Under the pieces are notes generated by a model that saw only the letters and a list, made by a program, of their open reading frames with translations, ran no database searches and had not been told where the DNA came from. A program made the position numbers and the translations under genes. Shown here piece by piece: positions 8,307-17,667 of a stretch of 64,000 nucleotides of DNA. This stretch comes from Desulfatitalea sp. BRH_c12. Its GTDB lineage: Bacteria > Desulfobacterota > Desulfobacteria > Desulfobacterales > Desulfosarcinaceae. The DNA lies in assembly GCA_000961655.1 (NCBI GenBank), contig LADR01000024.1, positions 62,001 through 126,000 of the forward strand, given 5' to 3'. Numbering within the stretch: position 1 is the first letter of the stretch; the number at the start of each line of letters is the position of its first letter.

Positions 8307-9416
8307 CTACTCTGAAAGCAGCCGCAATACGGCCTCATTGTTCATGCGCGCGCGGGCTTTCATCTCCTGCAGGGCGGCATCGATATGCGCGCGCAACTCC
8401 TTGCGGCTGCCCCATGCCCGGTCGATGTGGGCGATGAACATTCCGGCGCTAATGTTCTCCAAACCCAGCGCTTCGAGGCGAAGTTCTTCGAGGAATCCGG
8501 TGATTTTGGTGGCATATGGCAGCCCCATGAAGGGAATATTGGCCAATGCCGAAAAAATTAGAAAATGCAGGCGCATGCCGACGGCGAATTCAAAATATTT
8601 GAGCAGGGAAATATACTGACCGGGCGTATACTCGCCCTTGAGCACAGTGGCGCGCTGGGCATGGCGCATCTGGGCCACCACGCCGTGGCTGTGCTGCACG
8701 TCGAAAGAGCGCAATTCGAGGGGGAAAAACACCACCTCGGTGTCAAAGCGGTCGATTAGAAAGTCTGCCGCATTGGCGACCAGCCGATGGTAATGGGCGA
8801 TATCGATGTCCGGCGCTGCAGGCCCCAATTCGCGTACCGACAAACCTATCAGCCGGCCTTGCAGGTCGAACGCTTCGGTGCGCTGCAGGTCGTCCTGGTT
8901 GATCGGTTCGGCCTCCAGAAGCACGGCCGGGTCCGCGGTCAGCAAAACTTCCTGTTGGACGCCGATTTCATCGAACAGGTGCAGGCTTTGCCGGTCGCGC
9001 ACCGTGATAACCGCGACCTGGTTCAATGCATCGCGCACTTTTTCACGCACCGAGCGACTGGCCAGAGGCCCTGCACTCACTGCATAGATCATCACCGGTA
9101 CGCCGACTTCATGCGCCAGAAGCACTTCGCGCAGGTATACTTCCGCCTCGGCGTCGTAAAAAATGCCCCCCCCGCCCAGGATCAACAAGTCGAGCTGCTT
9201 GAGCACTTCGATGGTTTCCCGGCGCGAGCGTTCTCGGGACTGCACCGTATGTTCCACGGCGTGACTGCGCAGGGTGTGCTCGGCATTCCGTGAAAAGACG
9301 GTAATTTCGGCTGGTAACGAACGCCGTATCTGCATGATGATGGAGGTCAGAATGGCCTCGTCTCCAAGGTTTATGCCACCATACGATCCTGATATGCCAA
9401 TTTTTTTTGTTGCCAT
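8307..9416 (-). CDS. Polysaccharide pyruvyl transferase family protein (CsaB-like)
   Basis: A 369-residue protein with the family's N-terminal GGINLGDEAIL loop (residues 13-23), the DLLILGGGGIFYD segment near 89-101, and VGMRLHFLIFSALANIP near 300, which corresponds to the conserved GxRLH motif. CsaB-type enzymes transfer pyruvate from phosphoenolpyruvate to cell-surface glycans. The acceptor here is unknown. The ATG at 9416 matches the expected N-terminus (MATKKIGISGSYGG), and a GAGGG site precedes it. The downstream flavoprotein gene starts 63 nt further on, so the two may share a transcript. Confidence 0.85.
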   Translation of the reverse strand: MATKKIGISGSYGGINLGDEAILTSIIMQIRRSLPAEITVFSRNAEHTLRSHAVEHTVQSRERSRRETIEVLKQLDLLILGGGGIFYDAEAEVYLREVLLAHEVGVPVMIYAVSAGPLASRSVREKVRDALNQVAVITVRDRQSLHLFDEIGVQQEVLLTADPAVLLEAEPINQDDLQRTEAFDLQGRLIGLSVRELGPAAPDIDIAHYHRLVANAADFLIDRFDTEVVFFPLELRSFDVQHSHGVVAQMRHAQRATVLKGEYTPGQYISLLKYFEFAVGMRLHFLIFSALANIPFMGLPYATKITGFLEELRLEALGLENISAGMFIAHIDRAWGSRKELRAHIDAALQEMKARARMNNEAVLRLLSE

Positions 9417-9611
9417 AAGGGAGCCCTCTCCAAGTTTCTTTTTCCATGAACGCAACGATAGACCGGTGGCCGATAGAGAAAAATGGAAGCCAGCGTGTAT
9501 TTGGCGTGTGCGGATACAGTAAATACCTTGCCCGCTGGACGTGGTGGTACGGGCCTCGTCCTTGAGGCCATTGTGGACCCTTGCAGATCACGCCGCACGG
9601 TTCCATTTTAT

Positions 9612-9643
9612 TCGATTGACTTAATCAATCGATTGACTATATT
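9612..9643 (+). promoter_or_regulatory. Promoter and palindromic operator of the cecR-ybh cluster
   Basis: TCGATTGA (9612-9619) and TCAATCGA (9625-9632) form a perfect 8-nt inverted repeat with a 5-nt spacer, and a further TCGATTGA half-site overlaps at 9629-9636. The repeat covers a good sigma-70 promoter: TTGACT (9616-9621), 16-nt spacer, TATATT (9638-9643). The TetR-family gene starts 22 nt later. The overlap of operator and promoter is what autorepression by a TetR dimer requires; the binding itself is inferred. Confidence 0.7.
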
Positions 9644-9664
9644 TTATCCCTAAACAAAGGATAC

Positions 9665-10333
9665 ATGGTGATGGGTGCAGAGGGAAAAAAGAGCAAGGAC
9701 AATGCCCGCGAACGATTGCTGGAAGCGGGCTTGGACGTTTTTGGGCGATTCGGGTACGAACAGGCCACCACGCGGCGTATCACCCGGCAAGCCGGCGTCA
9801 ACATCGCTGCCATCCCATACTATTTCGGCGGTAAGCAAGGGTTGTATGGTGAGGTGGTGTCCTACGTGATCGGGGCAATCGTGTCTCATCTCGAAAGCAC
9901 TATACAGGAGATCGACCTGCAAAAGGCCGCCGGTCCACCCAATGCCTCCCAGGCGTTGGCGTTGTTGTTGAACTTGTTGGCGGTGATCATTGAATTTATG
10001 ATCGGTTCGCCGCAGGCGCAGCGTTTTGCGCGTATTATCCTGCGCGAACAGCTCGATCCATCAGATGCCTATGACATCATTTTCAAGCGTTTGATGTCGC
10101 CGGTCCTTGATACGCTGGCGGGTTTGATCGCCGCTGCCACACAGACCCCTCTTTCGGACGCATCGAAATTGCGCGCGCTTGCGCTGATGGGGCAGATCAT
10201 GGCTTTTCGTTTCGCCCGCGAGACGGTTGTGCGTGCGCTCCATGCCGAAGGCTACAGCGCCAAAGAGACTGAGACGATCCGTCAGATTATTCTGGAGCAG
10301 ACCGAAGCCGCCATTTTGGGGATAAAAAAATAG
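9665..10333 (+). CDS. cecR: TetR-family regulator, CecR (YbhH/YbiH) type
   Basis: A 222-residue TetR regulator. The N-terminal helix-turn-helix covers residues 12-58 (ATTRRITRQAGVNIAAIPYYF). The C-terminal half fits the CecR/DUF1956 ligand-binding domain (GSPQAQRFARIILREQLDPS). In E. coli, CecR controls ybhGFSR and rhlE, and the system affects sensitivity to cefoperazone and chloramphenicol. Here the next four genes are ybhG, ybhF, ybhS and ybhR homologues, so the same regulatory pairing is present. The gene lies directly behind a promoter overlapped by an inverted repeat. Confidence 0.88.
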   Translation: MVMGAEGKKSKDNARERLLEAGLDVFGRFGYEQATTRRITRQAGVNIAAIPYYFGGKQGLYGEVVSYVIGAIVSHLESTIQEIDLQKAAGPPNASQALALLLNLLAVIIEFMIGSPQAQRFARIILREQLDPSDAYDIIFKRLMSPVLDTLAGLIAAATQTPLSDASKLRALALMGQIMAFRFARETVVRALHAEGYSAKETETIRQIILEQTEAAILGIKK

Positions 10334-10434
10334 AAAATAGAAGAAAGTAGAAAGTTCAAACGGGAAAGTGACGGAATGCTGTCATTTGGTTTCATTGCCG
10401 AAAAATATGGGCATGTGGGATGGAGTGGGGTGCC

Positions 10435-11514
10435 ATGCGACGCGCGGTGAAAATTATTCTGGCAGGAGGCGTGATCATTGCCATCGGCATTGCCGGCATG
10501 CGCTGGTGGACCCAGATGCGGGAGGATGGGGACAGCGATATTGTCCGGCTCTACGGCAATATCGATATGCGCGATGCGCAGTTGGCATTCAATGAACAAG
10601 AGCGCGTGGCCGAGGTTCTGGTCGAAGAGGGTGACCGCGTGGAAGCCGGACAGGTTCTGGCGCGTTTGCACACCGATCGGATGAACGCTGCCTATCGTGA
10701 AGCCGAGGCCCAGTTCGCCGCCCAGCAGGAAGTTCTCAATCGCCTGCAAGCTGGCACACGCCCCCAGGAGATCGCACAGGCGCGGGCTGAAGTGGCGGCG
10801 GCGCAGGTGCGCGTCGGCAACGCGCAGCGCAGCTTCGAGCGTATACGGAAAACGGCCAGTGCGGGCGCTTCGAGTGAACAGGCCCTGGACAACGCGCGAT
10901 CACAACTCGAAACGGACACGGCCCAACTCAGGATCCGCGAAAAGGCGTTGCAGTTGGCTGTGGAAGGACCGCGGCCGGAGGATATCGCCGAGGCGCGCAA
11001 CCGTCTGGCCGCTGGAAAAGCTGCCCTGGATCTGCTTGATATCCGGCTGGCGGACATGGTTCTCAAATCGCCAGCGCCGGGCGTGGTACGCAGCCGGATT
11101 CTGGAACCCGGCGAAATGGCCGATCCCAGCCGTCCGGCGCTGACCTTGGCCTTGACCGATCCTAAGTGGGTGCGCGCGTATGTGCCCGAACCCGATCTGG
11201 GCCGCATCCGGCCGGGCATGTCGGCGCGTGTCATCAGCGATTCTTTTCCGGAGCGGCCCTTCGATGGCTGGGTCGGCTTTATTTCGCCCGAAGCCGAGTT
11301 CACCCCCAAGGCCGTCGAGACCACCGATTTGCGCACCAAGCTGGTGTATGAAGTGCGGGTCTATCTGCACGATCCGCAAGACGAACTGCGTCTGGGCATG
11401 CCGGTCAGCGTTTTTGTGGCGCGCAACCCTGCCGCGGGTGGGAATCCGACCCGGACCACGGCCCAGCCCGCCACATTCGAAAGCCGTGAACGATGGCGAC
11501 GCATTCTGCCGTAG
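10435..11514 (+). CDS. ybhG: HlyD-type periplasmic adaptor (YbhG-like)
   Basis: A 359-residue membrane-fusion protein: one N-terminal membrane anchor (about residues 5-21), a split biotinyl-lipoyl domain (RVAEVLVEEGDRVEAGQVLA and later the SPAPGVVRSRILEPGEM half), a long coiled-coil hairpin rich in Ala, Gln and Arg between them, and a beta-barrel. It should link the inner-membrane ABC transporter encoded next to an outer-membrane channel, which is not encoded nearby. An ATG 15 nt upstream (10420) is an alternative start. Its 3' end overlaps ybhF by 22 bp, which points to coupled translation. Confidence 0.87.
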   Translation: MRRAVKIILAGGVIIAIGIAGMRWWTQMREDGDSDIVRLYGNIDMRDAQLAFNEQERVAEVLVEEGDRVEAGQVLARLHTDRMNAAYREAEAQFAAQQEVLNRLQAGTRPQEIAQARAEVAAAQVRVGNAQRSFERIRKTASAGASSEQALDNARSQLETDTAQLRIREKALQLAVEGPRPEDIAEARNRLAAGKAALDLLDIRLADMVLKSPAPGVVRSRILEPGEMADPSRPALTLALTDPKWVRAYVPEPDLGRIRPGMSARVISDSFPERPFDGWVGFISPEAEFTPKAVETTDLRTKLVYEVRVYLHDPQDELRLGMPVSVFVARNPAAGGNPTRTTAQPATFESRERWRRILP

Positions 11515-13301
11515 CGCAACATACCGATCATCCCGGCGGCAATGCGGTGTTGGTCGTCGAGCACCTGGAAATGGCCTTTGCGATGAAAAAGGGCACCTCG
11601 TTACAGGCGCTTAAGGATGTGTCCCTGCAAGCTCGCGCCGGGCAGGTGACCGGCCTGGTCGGTGCCGACGGCGCCGGCAAAACAACCTTGATCCGAATCG
11701 CAGCCGGCTTGCTGGTGCCCACAGCCGGATCGGTCACGGTGTTGGGTCTGGATAGCGCACGCGACAGTATAGCGATTCAGAGCCGCGTGGGCTACATGCC
11801 CCAGCGCTTCGGATTGTATGAGGATCTGAGTGTGCGGGAGAATATGGACCTGTACGCCGATCTGCAGGGGGTGCCAATGTCCGCGCGCGGCGAACGCTAT
11901 CGTCGGCTGCTCGACATGACCGGTTTGGTTCGTTTTACGCAGCGCATGGCCGGCGATCTTTCCGGGGGCATGAAGCAGAAGCTCGGCTTGGCTTGTGCGT
12001 TAATCAAATCGCCTGAAATGCTGCTGCTGGATGAACCCACCGTCGGCGTGGACCCGGTGTCCCGGCGCGACTTGTGGAAAATCGTTTACGCGCTCGTGGC
12101 GGAAGAGGGCATCGGCGTGCTGCTCTCCACGGCCTATCTGGATGAAGCCGAACGTTGCCACTTTGTGGTCGTGCTGCACGAAGGCGAAAAGATCGCCGAC
12201 GGTGCGCCACATGAATTCCAGAAGGACGCGCGTGGGCGTGTTTTTCTGATCGATCCGCCGTCCGATGTGAAGCCCCGTCGCATCCAATCGCTGTTATCCG
12301 GTCGCCCCGGCATTCTGGACGCCACCATTCGTTCCGGACGGGTGCGCGTGGTGACCGCCACAGGGGGCCGGATGGCGCTCGACGCGCATCTGCCCGCACT
12401 GTGGCGCACCCGAATCCAGCAGCCGTCACCGTCGTTCGAGGATGCCTTCATGGCGCTGATTCCGCGTGCACAGCAGCCCTTGGATGCCATTGCGGCCGCA
12501 TCCGAAGTACCGTCGCCGCGCAGCGATGAGGTGGTGGTGCGTGCGCGCGGCCTGCGCAAGTTATTCGGTGATTTCGAAGCGGTCAAAGCCTTGAGCTTCG
12601 ATGTGTATCGCGGGGAAATTTTTGGCCTGCTCGGTCCCAACGGCGCGGGCAAGAGCACGACCTTCCGCATGTTGTGCGGTCTATCCAGCGTCAGTGCCGG
12701 TGAAATCAGCGTGGCCGGCAAAGATTTGCGCCGTTCGCGTTCGCCGGCGCGCGCCCGGTTGGGATACATGGCGCAACGGTTTTCATTGTACGGTCAGCTC
12801 AGCGTGCAGGAAAACCTGCTTTTTTACGGCCGCGCTTACGGTCTGGCCGGCCGGCCGTTGCAGCAGCGATTGGCATGGGCCTACGCGGAATTCGGACTGA
12901 CGCGTTGGCGCGATCAGACCGCCGCGGAACTGCCCGGCGGCTACAAGCAGAGATTGGCCATGGCCGCTGCCCTGTTGCATGCGCCGGAGATTCTCTTTCT
13001 GGATGAACCCACTTCCGGTGTGGATCCGCTGGCGCGCCGCGAGTTCTGGCTGCGCATCAACGGGTTCGCCGAGCAGGGTGTCACCGTGGTGGTCACGACC
13101 CATTTCATGGAAGAGTCCGAGTACTGCGACCGCGTGCTGATCATGTCCCAGGGGGAGAGCCTGGCCATGGGTACGCCTGCTCAGATACGGGCGCTTGCCC
13201 GGTCTGAAGCAACCCCCGAGCCGTCCATGGAAGATGCTTTTATCGCCCTGGCCGAGGGGGCGATTACACCCACCCCACCTATCGGAGATATCGTATCGTG
13301 A
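11493..13301 (+). CDS. ybhF: Tandem ABC ATPase (YbhF-like)
   Basis: A 602-residue protein with two full ABC ATPase domains. Domain 1 has Walker A GADGAGKTT (57-65), signature LSGGMKQK and Walker B LLLDEP (178-183). Domain 2 has GPNGAGKST (382-390), LPGGYKQR (481-488) and LFLDEP (502-507). The Asp in place of Asn in the first P-loop and Pro for Ser in the second signature are mild deviations that also occur in this family. It powers the exporter formed by the two ABC-2 permeases downstream. It overlaps ybhG at the 5' end and ybhS by 4 bp at the 3' end. Confidence 0.93.
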   Translation: MATHSAVAQHTDHPGGNAVLVVEHLEMAFAMKKGTSLQALKDVSLQARAGQVTGLVGADGAGKTTLIRIAAGLLVPTAGSVTVLGLDSARDSIAIQSRVGYMPQRFGLYEDLSVRENMDLYADLQGVPMSARGERYRRLLDMTGLVRFTQRMAGDLSGGMKQKLGLACALIKSPEMLLLDEPTVGVDPVSRRDLWKIVYALVAEEGIGVLLSTAYLDEAERCHFVVVLHEGEKIADGAPHEFQKDARGRVFLIDPPSDVKPRRIQSLLSGRPGILDATIRSGRVRVVTATGGRMALDAHLPALWRTRIQQPSPSFEDAFMALIPRAQQPLDAIAAASEVPSPRSDEVVVRARGLRKLFGDFEAVKALSFDVYRGEIFGLLGPNGAGKSTTFRMLCGLSSVSAGEISVAGKDLRRSRSPARARLGYMAQRFSLYGQLSVQENLLFYGRAYGLAGRPLQQRLAWAYAEFGLTRWRDQTAAELPGGYKQRLAMAAALLHAPEILFLDEPTSGVDPLARREFWLRINGFAEQGVTVVVTTHFMEESEYCDRVLIMSQGESLAMGTPAQIRALARSEATPEPSMEDAFIALAEGAITPTPPIGDIVS

Positions 13302-14425
13302 CTTCCGGCGCCCTTTTCCGCATGCGCATGCGCGGCATTTTGCGCAAAGAGATCCTGCAGATCCGGCGCGATCCCAGCAGCATCGCCCTGGCAATCTTTC
13401 TTCCCATGGTGCTGCTGTTTCTCTTCGGGTACGGGGTGTCGCTGGATGCTGAAAACGTGCCCCTGGCCGTGGTGCTCGACGACCACGCAGGTCCTGCCCG
13501 CGATGTGGCCGCGCGTTTCAGCGGCTCGCGTTACTTCGACATCCATCTGGCCACTTCCCTGGACGAAGCGCAGCGCTGGTTGGATGCGCGCCAAGTGGAG
13601 GGTATCGTGCACCTGCAAGACGATTTTTCAGCGAGGCTGGCCACCGGACAGGTGGCGCCGGTGCAGGTGATCGTCAATGGCGTGGATGCCAACCGCGCCC
13701 GTTTGATCCAGGGATATGCCCGCGGTGTGCTGCAAAAATGGGGCGCGCTGCGCCAGGCCCGTGGGGAAGCGGCTGCTGCCCCGGGTGTACGGGTGGTGCA
13801 GCGCATTTGGTTCAACGAAGGGGCGGTCAGCCGGAATTTCCTGGTGCCTGGACTGATCACCCTGATCATGACCTTGATCGGCATCTTGCTGACGGCACTG
13901 GTCGTGGCACGCGAGTGGGAGCGCGGCACCATGGAAGCATTGCTGGTCACGCCCGTCCGGCGTATCGACCTGTTGTTGGGCAAGGTGCTGCCCTATTTTA
14001 TTCTGGGCATGCTGGGCATGGGGCTTTCGGTGGGCGTGGGCGTCACATTGTTCGAAGTGCCCTTTCGCGGCTCGATCGGAGCCTTGCTCCTGCTCAGTTC
14101 AATTTTCATGATGGCATCCCTGGGCTTCGGATTGCTGATCTCAGCGGCTATCCGCATCCAGTTCGTGGCCGCCCAGATCTCAATCGTGGCTGGCTTCCTG
14201 CCGGCCATTTTCCTGTCGGGTCTGCTGTTCGATCTCGAAAGTACGCCGCGGCCCATCCAGATTATGAGCCACATCGTGCCCGCCCGCTATTTCGTTGAAA
14301 TCAGCCACACCCTGTTCATGGCCGGCGATGTCTGGCCGGTCCTGCTGCCCAATGCGGCGGCTTTGACTGGCATGGCAGCCTTGTTCATGACGTTGGCGTA
14401 TCGCAAGATCAGCAAAAGACTGTAG
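13298..14425 (+). CDS. ybhS: ABC-2 type permease (YbhS-like)
   Basis: A 375-residue ABC-2 permease: one membrane segment near residues 25-45 (LAIFLPMVLLFLFGYGV), a periplasmic domain of about 130 residues, then five hydrophobic segments from residue 175 on, with the GTMEALLVTPV coupling segment between the second and third. It pairs with the next permease to form the transmembrane part of the exporter. The start overlaps the ATPase stop (ATGA-type junction, GTG start), which indicates translational coupling. Confidence 0.9.
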   Translation: MTSGALFRMRMRGILRKEILQIRRDPSSIALAIFLPMVLLFLFGYGVSLDAENVPLAVVLDDHAGPARDVAARFSGSRYFDIHLATSLDEAQRWLDARQVEGIVHLQDDFSARLATGQVAPVQVIVNGVDANRARLIQGYARGVLQKWGALRQARGEAAAAPGVRVVQRIWFNEGAVSRNFLVPGLITLIMTLIGILLTALVVAREWERGTMEALLVTPVRRIDLLLGKVLPYFILGMLGMGLSVGVGVTLFEVPFRGSIGALLLLSSIFMMASLGFGLLISAAIRIQFVAAQISIVAGFLPAIFLSGLLFDLESTPRPIQIMSHIVPARYFVEISHTLFMAGDVWPVLLPNAAALTGMAALFMTLAYRKISKRL

Positions 14426-14548
14426 GGTGAGGTGCCGGGACGCAGGCTTCTATGAAGTTCAAATGGATTTCATACAGTCGCCTGAAACGCAAAACCTAAA
14501 ACGCCTGAGAGTGGATTTTTTTTCGATAAGAAATGGGACCTTTAATCC

Positions 14549-15673
14549 ATGAGTGCTTTGCGCCGCATTGCGGCCTTGATCGTCAAAGAATTTGTGATGA
14601 TCCTCAAGGACAAAAAAAGCCGTTTCGTGATCATCGGCCCGCCGTTGATCCAGTTCTTTGTCTTTGGGTATGCGGCCACGTATGATCTGAAAAATGTGCG
14701 CTATGCGGTTTTCGATGAAGCGCGCACCGCCGAATCGCGCGACCTGTTGGCGCGGCTGGATGGCTCTGACAGTTTCGAACGGGTTGCGACGCTTTCTGCT
14801 GCGCACCAGATCGATACCATGATCGATCATCAGAAAGCCCGCCTGGTCGTCCACATCGGACCGCGCTTCAGCCGCGACTTGTACAATGGGCATCCAGCTT
14901 CCGTGCAAGTGATCGTGGACGGCCGTAACTCCAATGTGGCGTTGATTGCGATGGGCTACATTGGCACCATCGTGGAGGATTACAACCGGAGTCTGGTCGA
15001 ACGCGGGGTGCTCGAAAGGGGCCGCGCACCCGGCGTGACACTAATCGAGCGCGCCTGGTTCAATGCCAACCTGCAGAGCCGCTGGTATATCGTGTCGGCC
15101 CTGGGCGGCATCATCAGCATGGTGGTGGTCATGATCCTGACCAGCCTGTCGGTGGCCCGTGAGCGCGAGTTCGGCACTTTCGATCAGCTTCTGGTAGCGC
15201 CCTTCACCCCCGGCGAAATCCTTGTCGGCAAAGCCTTGCCCGGTATGTTTTTCGGCCTCATGGACGCGCTGCTATTTTCGGTGGGTGCGGTGTTCTGGTT
15301 CGGCGTGCCGTTGCGCGGCAGCATCATCGCATTGCTTCTGACCTTCATCTGCTTTATCATCGCTGTTGTGGGGGTGGGGTTGCTGGTCTCCTCGCTGGCC
15401 AAAAACATGCAGCAGGCCCTGCTGGGGTCATTCGTTTTTATGATGCCTGCCGTCATCCTGGCAGGTTTCACGACGCCCATTGAAAACATGCCCGACTGGC
15501 TTCAGACAGGCACCCTGATCAATCCTTTGCGCTACGTCATTGTGGCATTGCGCATGATTTTCCTCCAGGGTGCCGATACGGCCGCGGTTTGGCCGCAGCT
15601 GTGGCCCTTGATGACCATGGCCATTTTAATGCTGCCGCTGGCCGGGTGGCTTTTTCGACATCGTGCGCAATGA
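14549..15673 (+). CDS. ybhR: ABC-2 type permease (YbhR-like)
   Basis: A 374-residue ABC-2 permease with the same plan as its neighbour: an N-terminal segment with LIQFFVFGYAATYDLKN, a periplasmic domain, then five membrane segments with REFGTFDQLLVAPFTP as the coupling helix region. It is the second permease half of the exporter. A 123-nt gap separates it from ybhS, more than between the other genes, but no terminator is seen, so it probably belongs to the same transcript. Substrates of YbhGFSR systems are thought to be cationic drugs or Na+/Li+; the natural substrate here is unknown. Confidence 0.9.
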   Translation: MSALRRIAALIVKEFVMILKDKKSRFVIIGPPLIQFFVFGYAATYDLKNVRYAVFDEARTAESRDLLARLDGSDSFERVATLSAAHQIDTMIDHQKARLVVHIGPRFSRDLYNGHPASVQVIVDGRNSNVALIAMGYIGTIVEDYNRSLVERGVLERGRAPGVTLIERAWFNANLQSRWYIVSALGGIISMVVVMILTSLSVAREREFGTFDQLLVAPFTPGEILVGKALPGMFFGLMDALLFSVGAVFWFGVPLRGSIIALLLTFICFIIAVVGVGLLVSSLAKNMQQALLGSFVFMMPAVILAGFTTPIENMPDWLQTGTLINPLRYVIVALRMIFLQGADTAAVWPQLWPLMTMAILMLPLAGWLFRHRAQ

Positions 15674-15767
15674 TGAAGACTGGGTTTGTCGGAAGGTATT
15701 CAGTCGATTGTATTTGGTATGATGCACATTTCTGCATAGATTATGGAAGATAAGTAAAGGAGCAACA

Positions 15768-16799
15768 ATGAAAATCGCGTTCCTGATGGATAAACTGCAA
15801 TCGATCGATCCGGCATTCGAAACCACCAGCCATTTGATGTACGAATGCAACCAGCGTGGCCACAATGTCTATTTTCTGGAACCGCACGATATTTACATCC
15901 GCCGCAATGCGGTGGTGGCCCGCATGTACAACATCACCGTCTCTGCCGGTATGGCCATGCCGGAGTATTGGCAGGCCTTGATCGAATGCCTCAAGAAAGA
16001 GGATCGTATTTTCGAGACGGTCACCGAGTTGGATGCGCTTTTTCTGCGCAAAGATCCTCCCCTGAATTACCAGAGTCTGGAGTTCCTTGCCCCGGTGGGC
16101 CACAAAGTCTTCATGATCAACCGCACGGATGGGCAGATCATCGCCAACAGCAAGTTGTATGCGCTCAACTTTCCGAATAGTATTCCAGAAACGCATGTTT
16201 CGCGCGATCCCAAACGCCTGATCCGCATCATCGAAGGGTTCGGCGGCGCGATGGTCGTCAAGCCGCTGCAGGGTTTCGGTGGGGAAGGGATCATCAAAGT
16301 CAGTACACGCGATCGCGAAAACCTGATATCGCTGATTCATTACTACACCCGAGCCAGTCATCCTTACGAGGAGCGCGTACCGATCATGGTACAGGAATAT
16401 CTCGAAGCTGCGCGCGAGGGCGATGTGCGCATTCTCATGCTCGATGGAGAGATCCTGGGGGCAATGCGGCGGGTACCCAAAGAGGGTGAGTTCCGCGCCA
16501 ACGTCAAAGCCGGCGGCACCGTCATGCCGCATACGATTACCCCGCAGCAGCAGTTCATTTGCGCGACGATCAAGGATCGTCTGAGCCAGGACGGCTTGCA
16601 TTTTGTGGGGATCGATGTGATCGGCGACAAGCTGATCGAAATCAATTGCGTGTCTCCGGGCGGCATTCCCCGCATCAACATGCTCGATGGGGTGAAACTG
16701 GAAACCAAGGTGATCGATTTCGTCGAGCGCAAAGTTCGTGAACGCGCCGCTGAACTCGACGCATCGACCGGCGAGGCACGCGCTCAGAACGTCCCCTGA
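15768..16799 (+). CDS. gshB: Glutathione synthetase-like ATP-grasp ligase
   Basis: A 343-residue ATP-grasp protein with an N-terminal GshB-like domain (MKIAFLMDKLQSIDPAFETT), a middle lid with VVKPLQGFGGEGI and a C-terminal part with GDVRILMLDGEILGAMRR and DKLIEINCVSPGGIPRIN, which bind ATP-Mg. This matches prokaryotic glutathione synthetase, joining gamma-glutamylcysteine and glycine. No gshA-type gene is in the window, so the true substrate may be another peptide-like thiol precursor. A strong AAAGGAG site precedes the ATG. thiM follows after 19 nt. Confidence 0.82.
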   Translation: MKIAFLMDKLQSIDPAFETTSHLMYECNQRGHNVYFLEPHDIYIRRNAVVARMYNITVSAGMAMPEYWQALIECLKKEDRIFETVTELDALFLRKDPPLNYQSLEFLAPVGHKVFMINRTDGQIIANSKLYALNFPNSIPETHVSRDPKRLIRIIEGFGGAMVVKPLQGFGGEGIIKVSTRDRENLISLIHYYTRASHPYEERVPIMVQEYLEAAREGDVRILMLDGEILGAMRRVPKEGEFRANVKAGGTVMPHTITPQQQFICATIKDRLSQDGLHFVGIDVIGDKLIEINCVSPGGIPRINMLDGVKLETKVIDFVERKVRERAAELDASTGEARAQNVP

Positions 16800-16818
16800 A
16801 TTGTCAAAGAGGTTTTCT

Positions 16819-17634
16819 ATGACCGAGTTCGAACGTCACACCAGCGCTTTGCTTGAGAAAATCAGGCAAAACGCGCCCTTGATCCACAACATCACCAACT
16901 GGGTCGTCATGAACAGTTCGGCCAATATTCTGCTGGCGCTCGGCGCCTCGCCGGTGATGGCGCACAGCCCGCAAGAGGTCGAGGAGATGACCGGCATGGC
17001 CGGTGCGCTGGTCCTCAATATCGGAACGCTGCAGGCCGATTGGGTAGAAACCATGATCCTGGCCGGCCGGACTGCCAACCAGCGCGGCATTCCGGTCGTC
17101 CTCGATCCGGTAGGGGCGGGCGCCACGGCCTTGCGCACAGCTTCGGTCAAAAAGATCATGCAGGCCTGTTCGGTGGCGGTCGTGCGCGGCAATGTCTCGG
17201 AGATCCTCGCGATCGGGTCCTCGGCGGTCAAAACCAAGGGGGTGGACTCCGCGCTGGGAATGTCCGATGCCATCGTCGACGCTGCCCGGCAGATGGCCCT
17301 TGATCACCGTTGCATCATTGCCGTTTCGGGAGCGCAGGATTGCATCACCGACGGCCAGCGGGTCTTCCGGGTCCACAATGGTCAGGCGTTGATGACCAAG
17401 GTAACCGGTGGGGGATGTGGATTGTCGGCCGTGACGGCCGCCTTCTGCGCGGTGGCTGACGGGGACTATGCGGCCGCGACAACCGCGGCCTTCGCATTTT
17501 ACGGGCTCTGCGCGGATATGGCCATTCGCACGAGCGACAAGCCCGGCAGCTTTTTTGTGGCTTTTCTGGATTGCCTTTATTCAGCCGGCGCGGACGAGAT
17601 TCGAAAATATCTCAAGGTCAGCGGGAATGGCTGA
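16819..17634 (+). CDS. thiM: Hydroxyethylthiazole kinase
   Basis: A 271-residue ribokinase-like enzyme that phosphorylates 4-methyl-5-(2-hydroxyethyl)thiazole in thiamine salvage. The motifs NAPLIHNITNWVVMN near the N-terminus, VLDPVGAGA and TGGGCGLSAVTAA (near 198-208) are diagnostic. The ATG at 16819 has AAAGAGG at good spacing; an in-frame ATG 81 nt upstream lies inside gshB and is rejected. It is the only thiamine gene here and converges with astB after 33 nt. A THI-box riboswitch was looked for upstream and not found. Confidence 0.94.
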   Translation: MTEFERHTSALLEKIRQNAPLIHNITNWVVMNSSANILLALGASPVMAHSPQEVEEMTGMAGALVLNIGTLQADWVETMILAGRTANQRGIPVVLDPVGAGATALRTASVKKIMQACSVAVVRGNVSEILAIGSSAVKTKGVDSALGMSDAIVDAARQMALDHRCIIAVSGAQDCITDGQRVFRVHNGQALMTKVTGGGCGLSAVTAAFCAVADGDYAAATTAAFAFYGLCADMAIRTSDKPGSFFVAFLDCLYSAGADEIRKYLKVSGNG

Positions 17635-17667
17635 GACGGCTTCGCCGAAGTTGCGCAGATCCCCAGT

